This document shows positions 40,823 through 50,032 of a DNA stretch of 64,000 nucleotides, piece after piece. The stretch spans positions 592,609-656,608 of the forward strand of contig NZ_JANHDN010000001.1 of NCBI RefSeq assembly GCF_024494565.1, given 5' to 3'. The notes under the pieces are model-generated. The model saw only the letters and a list, made by a program, of their open reading frames with translations, was not told the origin of the DNA and did no database searches. Positions within the stretch are counted from its first letter, which is position 1; each line of letters begins with the position of its first letter. A program made the position numbers and the translations under genes. The DNA is from Halorubrum rutilum. Lineage in GTDB: Archaea; Halobacteriota; Halobacteria; Halobacteriales; Haloferacaceae.

Positions 40823-42160
40823 ATGAACCACGAGCGCTCCCGCGGGCTGTACGACCGCGCGCTGTCGGTGATGCCGGGCGGGGTCAACTCCTCGGTCCGG
40901 GCGACGATGCCGCATCCCTTCTTCATCGAGCGCGGGGACGGCGGCCACGTGATCGACGCCGACGGGAACCGGTACGTCGACTGGGTGATGGGGTACGGGC
41001 CGCTGCTGTACGGCCACGACCTGCCGGACCCGGTGGAGGCGGCGGTCCAGTCGCACGTCGCCGAGGGACCGATGTACGGCGCGCCGACGGAGGTCGAGGT
41101 CGAGCACGCCGAGTTCGTGGCGCGGCACGTCCCGAGCGTCGAGTCGATCCGGTTCGTCAACTCGGGGACCGAGGCGACCGTCTCGGCGGTGCGGCTCGCG
41201 CGCGGTCACACCGACCGCGACAAGATCGTCGTGATGCAGGGCGGCTACCACGGCGCGCAGGAGTCGACGCTCGTCGAGGGGTCGCCGGGGGACGCGCGCC
41301 CGTCGACGGCGGGCATTCCCGAGGAGTTCGCGCAGCATACGCTCCCGATCCCGTTCAACGACCCGGAGGCCGCGAAGGCGGTGTTCGCGGAGCACGGCGA
41401 CGAGATCGCCGCGGTCCTCGTCGAGCCGATCCTCGCGAACATGGGGATCGTGGCGCCGGTCGACGGCTACCACGAGACGCTCCGCGAGCTGTGCGACGAC
41501 CACGGCGCCCTCCTGATCTTCGACGAGGTGATCACGGGGTTCCGCGTCGGCGGCCTCGGCTGCGCGCAGTCGAAGTTCGGCGTCACGCCGGACGTAACGA
41601 CGTTCGGCAAGATCATCGGCGGCGGGTTCCCGGTCGGCGCGATCGGCGGGCGCGCCGACGTGATCGAGGGGTTCACGCCCGCGGGCGACGTGTTCCAGTC
41701 CGGCACCTTCTCGGGGCATCCGGTGACGATGGCCGCCGGGAAGGCGACCCTGGAGTACGCGGCCGAGAACGACGTGTACGAGCACGTCAACCGGCTCGGC
41801 CGAAAGCTCCGCGAGGGAATCGCCGAGATCTGCGCGGAGCGCGCGCCCGAGTACACCGTCGTCGGCACCGACTCGATGTTCAAGACGGTGTTCACCCGCG
41901 AGGCGCCCGACGAACCCGAGGCCTGCTGTCCCGGGGGCTGCCGGCAGGACCCCGACTGCGCCCGGTACGACTCGTGTCCGAAGACGGGCGCGGACGTCGC
42001 CGACGCCGCGACCGACCGCTGGGAGCGCGTGTTCTGGCAGGAGATGAAAGAGCAGGGGGTGTTCCTCACCGCGAACCAGTTCGAGTGCCAGTTCACCTCC
42101 TACGCGCACACGGAGGAGGACGTCGAGCGGACGCTGGAGGCGTACCGGGAAGCGATCTGA
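40823..42160 (+). CDS. hemL: Glutamate-1-semialdehyde 2,1-aminomutase with Cys-rich insertion
   Basis: 445 aa. HemL makes 5-aminolevulinate, the entry to haem and cobamide synthesis, from glutamate-1-semialdehyde. The fold-I PLP motifs are clear: [12 protein letters not shown] start region, [28 protein letters not shown] and the PLP-binding Lys263 in [13 protein letters not shown] short insertion at residues 368-385 holds six Cys (CCPGGC...C...C pattern), not part of bacterial HemL, and could bind an Fe-S cluster or zinc. A TATA-like ACTTTCATC lies 28 nt upstream. Confidence 0.95.
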   Translation: MNHERSRGLYDRALSVMPGGVNSSVRATMPHPFFIERGDGGHVIDADGNRYVDWVMGYGPLLYGHDLPDPVEAAVQSHVAEGPMYGAPTEVEVEHAEFVARHVPSVESIRFVNSGTEATVSAVRLARGHTDRDKIVVMQGGYHGAQESTLVEGSPGDARPSTAGIPEEFAQHTLPIPFNDPEAAKAVFAEHGDEIAAVLVEPILANMGIVAPVDGYHETLRELCDDHGALLIFDEVITGFRVGGLGCAQSKFGVTPDVTTFGKIIGGGFPVGAIGGRADVIEGFTPAGDVFQSGTFSGHPVTMAAGKATLEYAAENDVYEHVNRLGRKLREGIAEICAERAPEYTVVGTDSMFKTVFTREAPDEPEACCPGGCRQDPDCARYDSCPKTGADVADAATDRWERVFWQEMKEQGVFLTANQFECQFTSYAHTEEDVERTLEAYREAI

Positions 42161-42247
42161 CCGATAACGGGAGTAAGTATTGCAGATCGCTGGTGGCAAG
42201 ACTGTATTTAAATAACACTGAGTGGCAGCGGCAATCACTAATAGAGA

Positions 42248-42405
42248 GATGTGCGGTGGCGCGCGCCTCCGAGTGGCCGCCACTGGCGGCCGCGAGGAGC
42301 GCGTGCGAGGGAGTCGCTGGCGGCGCCAGCCGCCAGCGACAAGGCTGGGGCTTTGGAGGTGTTCACCATAGCGTCATCAGTCACTCATAAACAGCCGACA
42401 GCGAC
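42248..42405 (+). repeat. Structured dispersed repeat, copy B (internally deleted)
   Basis: Stem 1 here is CTCC (42267-42270), GA, a 9-10 bp GC stem with loop ACT, GA, GGAG (42296-42299): the outer pairs differ from the other copies yet remain complementary. Stem 2 is GTCGCTGGCGGC/GCCGCCAGCGAC. The text then jumps from GACAAGGCTGGGG straight into CTTTGGAGGTGTTCACC, so the long closing stem and everything between the two GGCTGGGG boxes of copy A are missing. It ends with a TCATAAA TATA-like box. Confidence 0.75.
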
Positions 42406-42826
42406 ACTACTCTCTCACATATAAAAAATCACTCAACCGTATCGATACACCTACTCCCGGTATCGAACAGGTACGAGAGATAGCGTCAGAAGCGGAAGCA
42501 GTACGTATTCGCGGGTCAGTTGCGGAACGTTTTTATCCCGGAACGAAACTACGTACTGGTAATGATCGCGGAGGCTCGTCCCGACGCCGCCCTCGTCCGA
42601 GGCCGACGAGCCCCGCGACCGCGACGAGGCGTCCGACCGCCGCGACCGGCTTCCGGCGCGGCGCGACGACGGGCCCCCTCGGGCCAGTAATCTTCATCCC
42701 TCGTCGCGTTCGCGCCGTTTCGTCTCGGAGAGTGACAGCTACGTCGTCGGACAGCGCCGAGTCCGTCAATTTCTTCCGGTAATTAAATCGGTGAATTTAA
42801 GGGCGTGAGCCCAGTGTACTCCCCTA
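42406..42826 (+). other. Intergenic region before argG
   Basis: About 420 bp. 42410-42540 is AT-richer than the chromosome and can be read as an open stretch without a start (…EIASEAEAVRIRGSVAERFY…), possibly a gene remnant, but I cannot identify it. 42560-42690 is Arg/Pro low-complexity shadow. TTTTTATCCC (42531) and GTGAATTTAAGGG (about 42791-42803) are TATA-like; the latter is 27-33 nt before the argG start and is the likely promoter. Confidence 0.45.
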
Positions 42827-44056
42827 ATGGCAACCGTTGCACTCGCGTTCAGTGGGGGGCTCGACACGACCGTCTGCGTCCCGCTGTTGAAAGAGGAGTA
42901 CGGCTACGACGAGGTCATCGGCGTCAACGTCGACGTCGGGCAGCCGACAGAGGAGTTCGACGAGGCCGAGGAGACCGCCGAGGCGCTGGGGCTCGACCTC
43001 CACGTCGTCGACGCGAAGGAAGAGTTCGCGGAGCTGTGTTTCGACGCGGTGAAGACGAACGCGACGTACCAGGGCTACCCGCTCGGGACCGCGCTCGCGC
43101 GCCCGGTGATCGCCGAGGCCATCCTGGGCGTCGCCGAGGCGGAGGGCTGTGACGCCATCGCGCACGGCTGTACCGGGAAGGGGAACGACCAGCTCCGGTT
43201 CGAGGCCGTCTGGCGCGGCTCCGACCTCGAAGTGATCGCCCCCGTCCGCGAGCTCGGACTCACCCGCGAGTGGGAGATCGAGTACGCCGCGGAGAAGGAC
43301 CTGCCCGTCGAGGCCGGCGACGGCGGCGTCTGGTCCATCGACGAGAACATCTGGTCGCGCGCCGTCGAGGGCGGGAAGCTGGAGGACCCGAACTACGAGC
43401 CGCCGGAGGACATCTACGAGTGGACCGCCGAGCCGGAGGGCGAGACCACCATCGAGGTCGCCTTCGAGGAGGGCGTCCCGGTCGCGGTCGACGGCGAGGC
43501 GATGGACCCGGTCCCGCTGATCCAGCACCTCAACGAGTACGCCGGGAGCTACGGGATCGGCCGCACCGACGTGATGGAGGACCGGATGCTCGGGCTGAAG
43601 GTGCGCGAGAACTACGAGCACCCGGCCGCGACCGTCCTGTTGACGGCCCACCGGGCCCTGGAAGACCTCGTCTTAACCAAGAACGAGCGCTCGTTCAAGC
43701 AGGGGATCGAGCAGGAGTGGTCCGAGAAGGCGTACCAGGGGCTCGTCTTCGCCCCCGTCGTCGACGCGCTCGACGCCTTCGTCGACGAGACGCAGGACGT
43801 GGTGACCGGGACGGCGACGGTGAAGGTCTCCGGCGGCAACTGCCGCGTCGTCGCCCGCGACTCCGAGTACGCGGTGTACTCCGAGGAGATGGCCTCGTTC
43901 AACACCGAGGACGTGGCCGGCATCGCGCAGGAGGACGCCACCGGCGTCGCGAAGTACCACGGGCTCCAGGAGCGCCTCGCCAACGACGTGGCCGCGGGCG
44001 TGGAGCGGCCCGAGCTCGCGACCGACGGGTCGGGAGACGACGGGACGGACGAGTAG
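42827..44056 (+). CDS. argG: Argininosuccinate synthase
   Basis: 409 aa. It joins citrulline and aspartate with ATP. The PP-loop is visible near the N-terminus (LAFSGGLDTTVCV, residues 5-17), with the family motifs HGCTGKGNDQLRFE and DENIWSRAVEGG. It heads the arginine cluster; its stop TAG is directly followed by the argH ATG (no gap). An acidic C-terminal tail (DGSGDDGTDE) is typical of halophiles. Confidence 0.97.
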   Translation: MATVALAFSGGLDTTVCVPLLKEEYGYDEVIGVNVDVGQPTEEFDEAEETAEALGLDLHVVDAKEEFAELCFDAVKTNATYQGYPLGTALARPVIAEAILGVAEAEGCDAIAHGCTGKGNDQLRFEAVWRGSDLEVIAPVRELGLTREWEIEYAAEKDLPVEAGDGGVWSIDENIWSRAVEGGKLEDPNYEPPEDIYEWTAEPEGETTIEVAFEEGVPVAVDGEAMDPVPLIQHLNEYAGSYGIGRTDVMEDRMLGLKVRENYEHPAATVLLTAHRALEDLVLTKNERSFKQGIEQEWSEKAYQGLVFAPVVDALDAFVDETQDVVTGTATVKVSGGNCRVVARDSEYAVYSEEMASFNTEDVAGIAQEDATGVAKYHGLQERLANDVAAGVERPELATDGSGDDGTDE

Positions 44057-45529
44057 ATGACCGACGACGATCCCGGCACCGCCGTCCGGCGCGACCGATT
44101 CAGCGGCGGTCCCGCCCGCGAGTTCCTGTCGAGCCTCGCGGCCGACGCGGCCATCTTCGAGGCCGACCTCGCGGTCGACCGCGCGCACGTGGTGATGCTC
44201 GCGGAGCAGGGGATCGTCGACGGCGCGGTCGCCGGCGAGATCCTCGGCGCGCTCGACGACGTGGAGGCCGCCGGCCACGGCGCGCTCCCCGACGGCGAGG
44301 ACGTCCACGAGGCGATCGAGACGGCCGTCATCGACCGGATCGGGCCGGACGGCGGGCGGATGCACACCGCCCGCTCGCGCAACGACGAGGTGGCGACCTG
44401 TATCCGGTACCGGCTGCGCGAGGACCTGCTCGCGGCCGCGGAGGCCACCCTGGCGCTCCGCGAGGCGCTCGTCGAGGTCGCGAGCGAGCACGCGGAGACG
44501 GTGATGCCCGGCTACACGCACCTCCAGCCGGCCCAGCCGACGACGGTCGCGCACTACCTGCTGTCGTACGAGGGCGGGGTCGCCCGCGACACCGCGCGCC
44601 TGCTCGACGCGTACGAGCGGGTCAACCGGTCGCCGCTCGGCGCGGCCGCGTTCGCGGGGACGCCCTTCGATATCGACCGCGACCGCACCGCCGAGCTGCT
44701 CGGGTTCGACGGGACGGTCCGGAACGCGACCGACGCGGCGTCGGCGCGCGACTTCCTCGCGGAGGGCGCGACCGCGTGCGCGACGCTCGCGACGACGCTG
44801 TCGGGGCTCGCGGAGGACCTCGTCCTCTTCTCGAACAAGGGGTTCGTGGAGCTGTCGGACGCGTACGCCTCCACCTCCTCGATCATGCCCCAGAAGAAGA
44901 ACCCCGACACGCTGGAGCTGACCCGCGGCGTCGCCGGCGACGCGATCGGCGAGGCGACGGGGACGCTGAGCCTGCTCAAGGGGCTCCCGCGCGCCTACAA
45001 CCGCGATCTCCAGCGCGCCCACGCGAGCGTGTTCGAGGTCGCCGACGACGTGCGGGAGGCGACCGCGGTCGCCGCGGGCGCGGTCGCGACCGCCGACTGG
45101 GACGAGGCCGCGCTCGCGGACGCCGCGGGCGACGGCTTCTCGACGGCGACCGGCGTCGCCGACCTGCTCGCGATGAGCGGGATGCCCTTCCGGACGGCCC
45201 ACGAGATCGTCGCGACGGCCGCTGAGGAGGTCGCCGACGGCGACTCGCCGGCCGCGGCGGCCGCAAAAGTTGACGAGGCCGCTCGGAACGTGACCGGCGA
45301 GCCCCTCTCGACGCACGTGAGCCGCGAGGACGTGGAGTCGGCGCTCGATCCGGCCGCCAGCGTCGCGAGCCGGGACTCCGCCGGCGGGCCGGCTCCCGCG
45401 GCGGTCGCCGACGGGCTCGCCGCCGCCGAGGCCGGGATCGGTGAGGACGACGACGCGCTGGCGGCCGAGCGCGACGCGCTCGCCGACGCGAGCGAGGCCC
45501 TAAACGCGGAGGTCGATCGCTATGTCTGA
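44057..45529 (+). CDS. argH: Argininosuccinate lyase
   Basis: 490 aa. It cleaves argininosuccinate to arginine and fumarate. Fumarase/aspartase superfamily motifs are present: HTARSRNDEVAT, the catalytic His region GYTHLQPAQPTT and the signature SSIMPQKKNPD. The protein is about 20-30 residues longer than bacterial ArgH, mostly in an Ala/Asp-rich part near the C-terminus (residues 425-450). It follows argG without a gap. A 253-bp non-coding gap separates it from argW, so the cluster probably has a second promoter there. Confidence 0.96.
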   Translation: MTDDDPGTAVRRDRFSGGPAREFLSSLAADAAIFEADLAVDRAHVVMLAEQGIVDGAVAGEILGALDDVEAAGHGALPDGEDVHEAIETAVIDRIGPDGGRMHTARSRNDEVATCIRYRLREDLLAAAEATLALREALVEVASEHAETVMPGYTHLQPAQPTTVAHYLLSYEGGVARDTARLLDAYERVNRSPLGAAAFAGTPFDIDRDRTAELLGFDGTVRNATDAASARDFLAEGATACATLATTLSGLAEDLVLFSNKGFVELSDAYASTSSIMPQKKNPDTLELTRGVAGDAIGEATGTLSLLKGLPRAYNRDLQRAHASVFEVADDVREATAVAAGAVATADWDEAALADAAGDGFSTATGVADLLAMSGMPFRTAHEIVATAAEEVADGDSPAAAAAKVDEAARNVTGEPLSTHVSREDVESALDPAASVASRDSAGGPAPAAVADGLAAAEAGIGEDDDALAAERDALADASEALNAEVDRYV

Positions 45530-45748
45530 GCCGCGACGACCGCCGGGCGCCCCCTGGCTCGATCGGTGGCGGTCCGGCCGGCGACGTCGGTCGGACCGCC
45601 GACCCGATCGGCGCCGACGACCGTCCCCGTAAGGGGGACACAGTTACTACCGGGATCTGATATCCGATCTCGAAACGGCTCGATCTCGCCGATTCGCTTC
45701 CGTTAGCGGCCGATCCGTGTTATGTAAACTATCTAATAAGTTCGAAGC

Positions 45749-45755
45749 CTTTATG
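45749..45755 (+). promoter_or_regulatory. Promoter of the argW-F operon
   Basis: CTTTATG lies about 31 nt before the argW ATG and is preceded by an AT-rich stretch, TTATGTAAACTATCTAATAA (45719-45738). The latter is unusually AT-rich for this genome and may be an activator or repressor site. The remaining gap (45530-45718) holds nothing I recognise. Confidence 0.55.
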
Positions 45756-45782
45756 CCCGTCCGCGGTCGACTGTCTCCTACG

Positions 45783-45971
45783 ATGACGAGCGACACCGAC
45801 ACGCTGCTGGCAGAGGACCCGATCACGGGCGAGGAGATCGAGCTTCCGGCCGACGTCGAGGTCGGCGAGATCATCGACAGCCCGGTCACCGGGACCGAGC
45901 TCGAGGTCATCTCGCTGGACCCCGTCACGCTGGAGGAGGCGCCCGAGCTCGAGGAGGACTGGGGCGAGTAG
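45783..45971 (+). CDS. argW: LysW-type amino-group carrier protein lacking the zinc cysteines
   Basis: 62 aa. LysW proteins carry the growing amino acid on their C-terminal Glu, protecting its amino group. The family's end EDWGE is conserved here (Glu62), as are IELPADVEVGEI and GTELEVI. The two CPxC zinc knuckles are replaced by D12-P-I-T15 and S33-P-V-T36, so there is no Cys in the protein. The fold must hold without zinc, perhaps by salt. The start at 45783 is set by the TATA 31 nt upstream; earlier in-frame codons precede the promoter. ArgX follows after 41 bp. Confidence 0.88.
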   Translation: MTSDTDTLLAEDPITGEEIELPADVEVGEIIDSPVTGTELEVISLDPVTLEEAPELEEDWGE

Positions 45972-46012
45972 ATGTCGACGACCGCCGCGGCCGCGACTCC
46001 CGAGTGGTCGAC

Positions 46013-46912
46013 ATGCGCGTAGGGATCCTCTACTCCCGGATCCGGAAGGACGAGAAGCTCCTGCTCAACGAGCTCCGCGACCGGGACCACGAGGTCGAGA
46101 AGATCGACGTCCGCAAGGAGCGGTTCGGGCTGGAGTCGACGACGGCGAACGTCGCGGACCTCGACATCGTCGTCGACCGCTGCCTGTCGACGAGCCGGTC
46201 GCTGTACGCGACGCGGTTCCTCGACAGCTACGGCGTGCCCGTCGTCAACTCCCCGGAGACGGGCGACGTCTGCGCCGACAAGGCGAAGAACTCGCTCGCG
46301 CTCGCCGAGGCGGACGTCCCGACCCCGGCGACCGAGGTCGCGTTCACGAAGGAGGCCGCGCTGGAGGCGATCGAGTCGTTCGGCTACCCCTGCGTGCTCA
46401 AGCCGGTCGTCGGGTCGTGGGGGCGGCTGATGGCGAAGATCGACACCCGGGACGCGGCCGAGGCGATCTTGGAGCACAAGGAGACGCTCGGCCACTACGA
46501 GCACAAGGTGTTCTACGTCCAGGAGTTCGTCGACAAGCCCGGCCGCGACATCCGCGCGCTGGCGGTCGACGGGGAGCCGATCGCCGCGATGACGCGCTCG
46601 TCGGACCACTGGCTCACGAACGCCGCGAAGGGCGGCGAGACGGAGTCGTTCGACCTCGACGACCGCGCCCTCGAACTGGTCGAGCGCGCCTCAGACGCGG
46701 TCGGCGGCGGGATGCTCGGCGTCGACCTGATGGAAGTGGGCGGAACCGACTCCGGCGAGTACACCGTCCACGAGGTGAACCACACGGTCGAGTTCAAGGC
46801 GCTCGACGCGGCCGCTGACGTCGACGTCCCCGCGGCGGTCGTCGACTGGCTGGAGGCGAAGGCGGCCGCGGCGGCCGACGGCGCCGACGACGCCACGGAG
46901 GTGAGCGCGTGA
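46013..46912 (+). CDS. argX: Glutamate--[amino-group carrier protein] ligase (ArgX/LysX)
   Basis: 299 aa, ATP-grasp fold. It ligates the amino group of glutamate (or alpha-aminoadipate in lysine makers) to the carrier's C-terminal Glu. The start MRVGILYSRIRKDEKLL and motifs PVVNSPETGDVCADK, CVLKPVVGSWGRLMAK and VHEVNHTVEFK match RimK-like LysX/ArgX enzymes. Given argG/H/F in the same cluster, the glutamate-using ArgX role is likely; dual use for lysine cannot be excluded. The ATG at 46013 is chosen over a GTG three codons upstream. It overlaps argC by 4 nt (GTGA). Confidence 0.92.
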   Translation: MRVGILYSRIRKDEKLLLNELRDRDHEVEKIDVRKERFGLESTTANVADLDIVVDRCLSTSRSLYATRFLDSYGVPVVNSPETGDVCADKAKNSLALAEADVPTPATEVAFTKEAALEAIESFGYPCVLKPVVGSWGRLMAKIDTRDAAEAILEHKETLGHYEHKVFYVQEFVDKPGRDIRALAVDGEPIAAMTRSSDHWLTNAAKGGETESFDLDDRALELVERASDAVGGGMLGVDLMEVGGTDSGEYTVHEVNHTVEFKALDAAADVDVPAAVVDWLEAKAAAAADGADDATEVSA

Positions 46913-47997
46913 CGGCGGAGTCCGGCGCGGCCGCCGCGGGCGACGCGGCGCCCGCCGAGACGTACACCGCGAGCGTCGTCGGCGGCACCGGCTTCACCGG
47001 CGGCGAGCTGCTGCGGATCCTCGCCGGTCACCCCGCGTTCGACGTGGTACAGGCCACGTCGCGGTCGGCCGACAACATGACCGTCGGCCGGTCGCACCCG
47101 AACCTGCGCGGGCTCGACCTGCGCTTCTCCGACCCGGACGACCTGGAGTCGGTCGACGTGCTCTTCTCGGCGACGCCCCACGGCGTCTCGATGGGGCGGA
47201 TCGACGAGTACTTCGAGGTCGCTGACACCGTCGTCGACCTCTCGGCGGACTTCCGGCTGCCCGAGGCGGACGCCTACGACGAGTGGTACGACGGCCACGA
47301 GTCGCCGGAGTACCTGGAGCGCGCGGAGTACGCGCTCCCCGAGATCAACCGCGAGAACCTCCCCGGCGCCGACCTGATCGCCGGCGGCGGCTGCAACGCG
47401 ACGGCGACGATCCTCGGGCTGAAACCCCTGGTCGACGCCGGCGCGCTCGGCCCCGACGCGGGCGAGGTCGTCGTCGACGTGAAGGTCGGCTCCTCGGAGG
47501 GCGGCGCCGGCGGCGGCGCGGCCTCCTCGCACCCGGAGCGCTCGGGCGTCGTGCGCCCGTACGCCCCGACCGGGCACCGCCACGAGGCGGAGATCGAGGC
47601 GTACCTCGGGCTCTCGGTCTCGTTCACCGTCCACGCGGTCGACATGGTGCGCGGCGCGAGCGCGACCTGCCACGTCTTCCCCGACGGGCCGGTCTCGAAG
47701 GGCGACCTGTGGACGGCGTACCGCGACGCGTACGCCGACGAGCCGTTCATGCGGATCGTCTCGGGCGGGGGCGGCGTCTACCGCTACCCCGAGCCGAAGT
47801 CGGTCGCCGGGACGAACCACGGCGAGGTCGGCTTCGAGCTCGACCCCGGCAACCGGCGCGTCGTCGTCTTCTCCGCGATCGACAACATGACCAAGGGGTC
47901 GGCGGGACAGGCGGTCCACGCGGCGAACGTCGCCTTGGGACTGCCGGAGACCGCCGGCCTGGAGTTCGACGGGCTGCACCCGGTGGGGTCGCCATGA
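46909..47997 (+). CDS. argC: [Carrier]-glutamyl-phosphate reductase (ArgC/LysY)
   Basis: 362 aa from GTG. It reduces carrier-bound glutamyl phosphate to the semialdehyde with NADPH. The Rossmann motif VVGGTGFTGGELLRIL opens the protein after an acidic lead of about 20 residues; the catalytic Cys lies in AGGGCNATATIL and the His/Glu region in SSEGGAGGGAASSHPERSG. It belongs to the LysY-type branch of ArgC, consistent with the carrier system. Coupled to argX upstream and argB downstream by 4-nt overlaps. Confidence 0.94.
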   Translation: MTAESGAAAAGDAAPAETYTASVVGGTGFTGGELLRILAGHPAFDVVQATSRSADNMTVGRSHPNLRGLDLRFSDPDDLESVDVLFSATPHGVSMGRIDEYFEVADTVVDLSADFRLPEADAYDEWYDGHESPEYLERAEYALPEINRENLPGADLIAGGGCNATATILGLKPLVDAGALGPDAGEVVVDVKVGSSEGGAGGGAASSHPERSGVVRPYAPTGHRHEAEIEAYLGLSVSFTVHAVDMVRGASATCHVFPDGPVSKGDLWTAYRDAYADEPFMRIVSGGGGVYRYPEPKSVAGTNHGEVGFELDPGNRRVVVFSAIDNMTKGSAGQAVHAANVALGLPETAGLEFDGLHPVGSP

Positions 47998-48908
47998 GCG
48001 AGACCGAGAGCGAACCCCCGGTCGTCGTCAAGATCGGCGGCGCGAAGGCGGTCGACCCGGCCGGCGCGGTCGGCGACGTCGCCCACCTCGCCGCCAACGG
48101 GCGCCCGGTCGTCGTCGTCCACGGCGGCTCGACGGTCGTCGACGAGACGATCGAGCGGCTCGGCATGGAGCCGGAGTACGTCGAGTCCGCCTCCGGCGTC
48201 ACCGGGCGGTTCACCGACGCGGAGACGATGGAGGCGTTCACGATGGCGATGGCCGGCAAGCTCAACACGGAGCTGACGGCGCGGTTCCGCGAGGCCGGCG
48301 TCGACGCGGTCGGCCTCTCGGGCGTCGACGGCGGGCTCCTCTCGGGGCCCCGCAAGTCGGCGGTCCGCGTGGTCGAAGACGGCAAGCGGAAGATCCGCCG
48401 CGGCGAGCACTCCGGCCGGATCGAGTCGGTGAACGCCGACCTCCTCTCGGGGCTGCTCGCCGACGGCTACACGCCCGTCGTCTCGCCCCCGATGGAGGGG
48501 AAAGAGAGCGACGGCGGCGTCACCCCCGTCAACGCCGACGCGGACCGGGCGGCCGCCGCGGTCGCCGGCGCGCTCGGCGCCGACCTCGTCCTCCTCACCG
48601 ACGTGACCGGCGTCTACGCGGATCCGGACGACCCCGACACGCTGATCGAGTCGGCGGCGACGCCCGAGGAACTCGCGGCGGTCGAGGACGCCGCCGAGGG
48701 GTTCATGGGCAAGAAGGTGATGGCCGCGAGGGAGGCGCTCTCGGCCGGGTCCGGGCGCGTCGTCGTCGCCGACGCCAACGTCCGCGACCCGATCGTCGCC
48801 GCGCTCGGCGGCGGGGGGACGACGGTCGAGCGGTCGGCGCTCGGCGGCGACGCGGACGACGAGGCGGGAGAGGGCTCGGCGGCCGAAACGGGGGGTGAGA
48901 CCGCGTGA
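47994..48908 (+). CDS. argB: [Carrier]-glutamate kinase (ArgB/LysZ)
   Basis: 304 aa. Amino-acid kinase fold: it phosphorylates the side-chain carboxyl of carrier-bound glutamate. Motifs: VVKIGGAKAVDP with catalytic Lys, VVVHGGSTVVDETIERLG, VNADLLSGLLADGYTPVV, and the ATP-site LLTDVTGVYADP plus GFMGKKVMAA. The HSGRIESVNAD pattern is of the LysZ type. A disordered acidic tail of about 30 residues follows. ATG overlaps the argC stop (ATGA), and its own stop overlaps the argD GTG. Confidence 0.94.
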   Translation: MSETESEPPVVVKIGGAKAVDPAGAVGDVAHLAANGRPVVVVHGGSTVVDETIERLGMEPEYVESASGVTGRFTDAETMEAFTMAMAGKLNTELTARFREAGVDAVGLSGVDGGLLSGPRKSAVRVVEDGKRKIRRGEHSGRIESVNADLLSGLLADGYTPVVSPPMEGKESDGGVTPVNADADRAAAAVAGALGADLVLLTDVTGVYADPDDPDTLIESAATPEELAAVEDAAEGFMGKKVMAAREALSAGSGRVVVADANVRDPIVAALGGGGTTVERSALGGDADDEAGEGSAAETGGETA

Positions 48909-50032
48909 GCGGCTTCGTCTTCTCGGAGAAGCCGATCGAGATCGCCTCGGGCGACGGCGTCCACGTCACCGATACGAACGGCACCGAGTACCTCGACTTC
49001 GGCGCGAGCTACGCCTGCACGCCGGTGGGTCACTGCCACCCCGAGGTCGTCGACGCCGCGACGACCCAGCTGGAGGAGCTGATGTACGTGCAGGCGTCGT
49101 ACCCGCACGCCGCGCGGACGGCGCTGTACGAGCGGCTCGCCGAGGTCGGCCCCGTCGACGTCGACAACGTCTGGCTCTGTAACTCCGGCACCGAGGCCAA
49201 CGAGGCCGCGCTGAAGTTCGCCCGGCACGCCACGGGCCGCGAGAAGATCATCGCGACGACTCAGGGGTTCCACGGCCGGACGATGGGCGCGCTCGCGACC
49301 ACCTGGAAGCAGAAGTACAAGCAGGGATTCGAGCCGCTCGCCGGCGGCGTGGAGTTCGTCGAGTACGGCGACGCCGAGGCGATGCGCGAGGCGGTCGACG
49401 ACGAGACCGCCGCGGTCATTCTGGAGCCGCTGCAGGGCGAGGGCGGGATCAACCCCGCCGACACGAAGTACCTGCAGACGGTCCGCATCGCGACGGCGAC
49501 GTCCGGCGCGGCGATGATCCTCGACGAGATCCAGACCGGACTCGGCCGCACGGGCTCGCTGTGGGCGGCCGACAGACACGACGTGGTGCCCGACGTCCTC
49601 ACGACCGCGAAGGGGCTCGGCAGCGGGCTCCCGATCGGCGCCACGCTGTGCCGCGACTGGATCGCCGAGGACGCCGGCAACCACGGCTCGACGTTCTCGG
49701 GCGGCCCAGTCGTCTCCGCGGCCGCGGGCGCCACCCTCGACGTCATCGAGCGCGAGGGGCTCCCCGAGCACGCCGCCGAGGTCGGCGCGTACCTCCGCGG
49801 GCAGATCGAGGAGCGCCTCGGCGACGACGTCCGCGACGTGCGCGGCGACGGGCTGATGATCGGCATCGAGGTGAAGCGCGGGTCGAACCGGCTGCTGCGC
49901 GACCTCGCCATCGACCACCGGATCCTCGCGCTGCCGGCGGGCCGCACGGTGGTGCGCCTGCTCCCGCCGCTGACGATCGAGCGCGAGCACGCCGACGCCG
50001 TCGTCGACGCCCTCGCGGAGGTGATCGGGTGA
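48905..50032 (+). CDS. argD: [Carrier]-ornithine aminotransferase (ArgD/LysJ)
   Basis: 375 aa from GTG. Class-III PLP aminotransferase that converts the carrier-bound semialdehyde to ornithine (or lysine) with glutamate as donor. Motifs: FGASYACTPVGHCHPEVV, WLCNSGTEANEAALKFAR, ILDEIQTGLGRTG and the PLP-Lys in LTTAKGLGSGLPIGA. Start and stop overlap the neighbours (GTGA with argB, TGATG with argE), so the genes are translated as a coupled set. Confidence 0.94.
   Translation: MSGFVFSEKPIEIASGDGVHVTDTNGTEYLDFGASYACTPVGHCHPEVVDAATTQLEELMYVQASYPHAARTALYERLAEVGPVDVDNVWLCNSGTEANEAALKFARHATGREKIIATTQGFHGRTMGALATTWKQKYKQGFEPLAGGVEFVEYGDAEAMREAVDDETAAVILEPLQGEGGINPADTKYLQTVRIATATSGAAMILDEIQTGLGRTGSLWAADRHDVVPDVLTTAKGLGSGLPIGATLCRDWIAEDAGNHGSTFSGGPVVSAAAGATLDVIEREGLPEHAAEVGAYLRGQIEERLGDDVRDVRGDGLMIGIEVKRGSNRLLRDLAIDHRILALPAGRTVVRLLPPLTIEREHADAVVDALAEVIG

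Noticed and set aside
42533..42769. 78-aa minus-strand gene before argG
   Set aside because: Arg/Pro low complexity with no TATA and no family; likely a shadow of GC-rich non-coding DNA.
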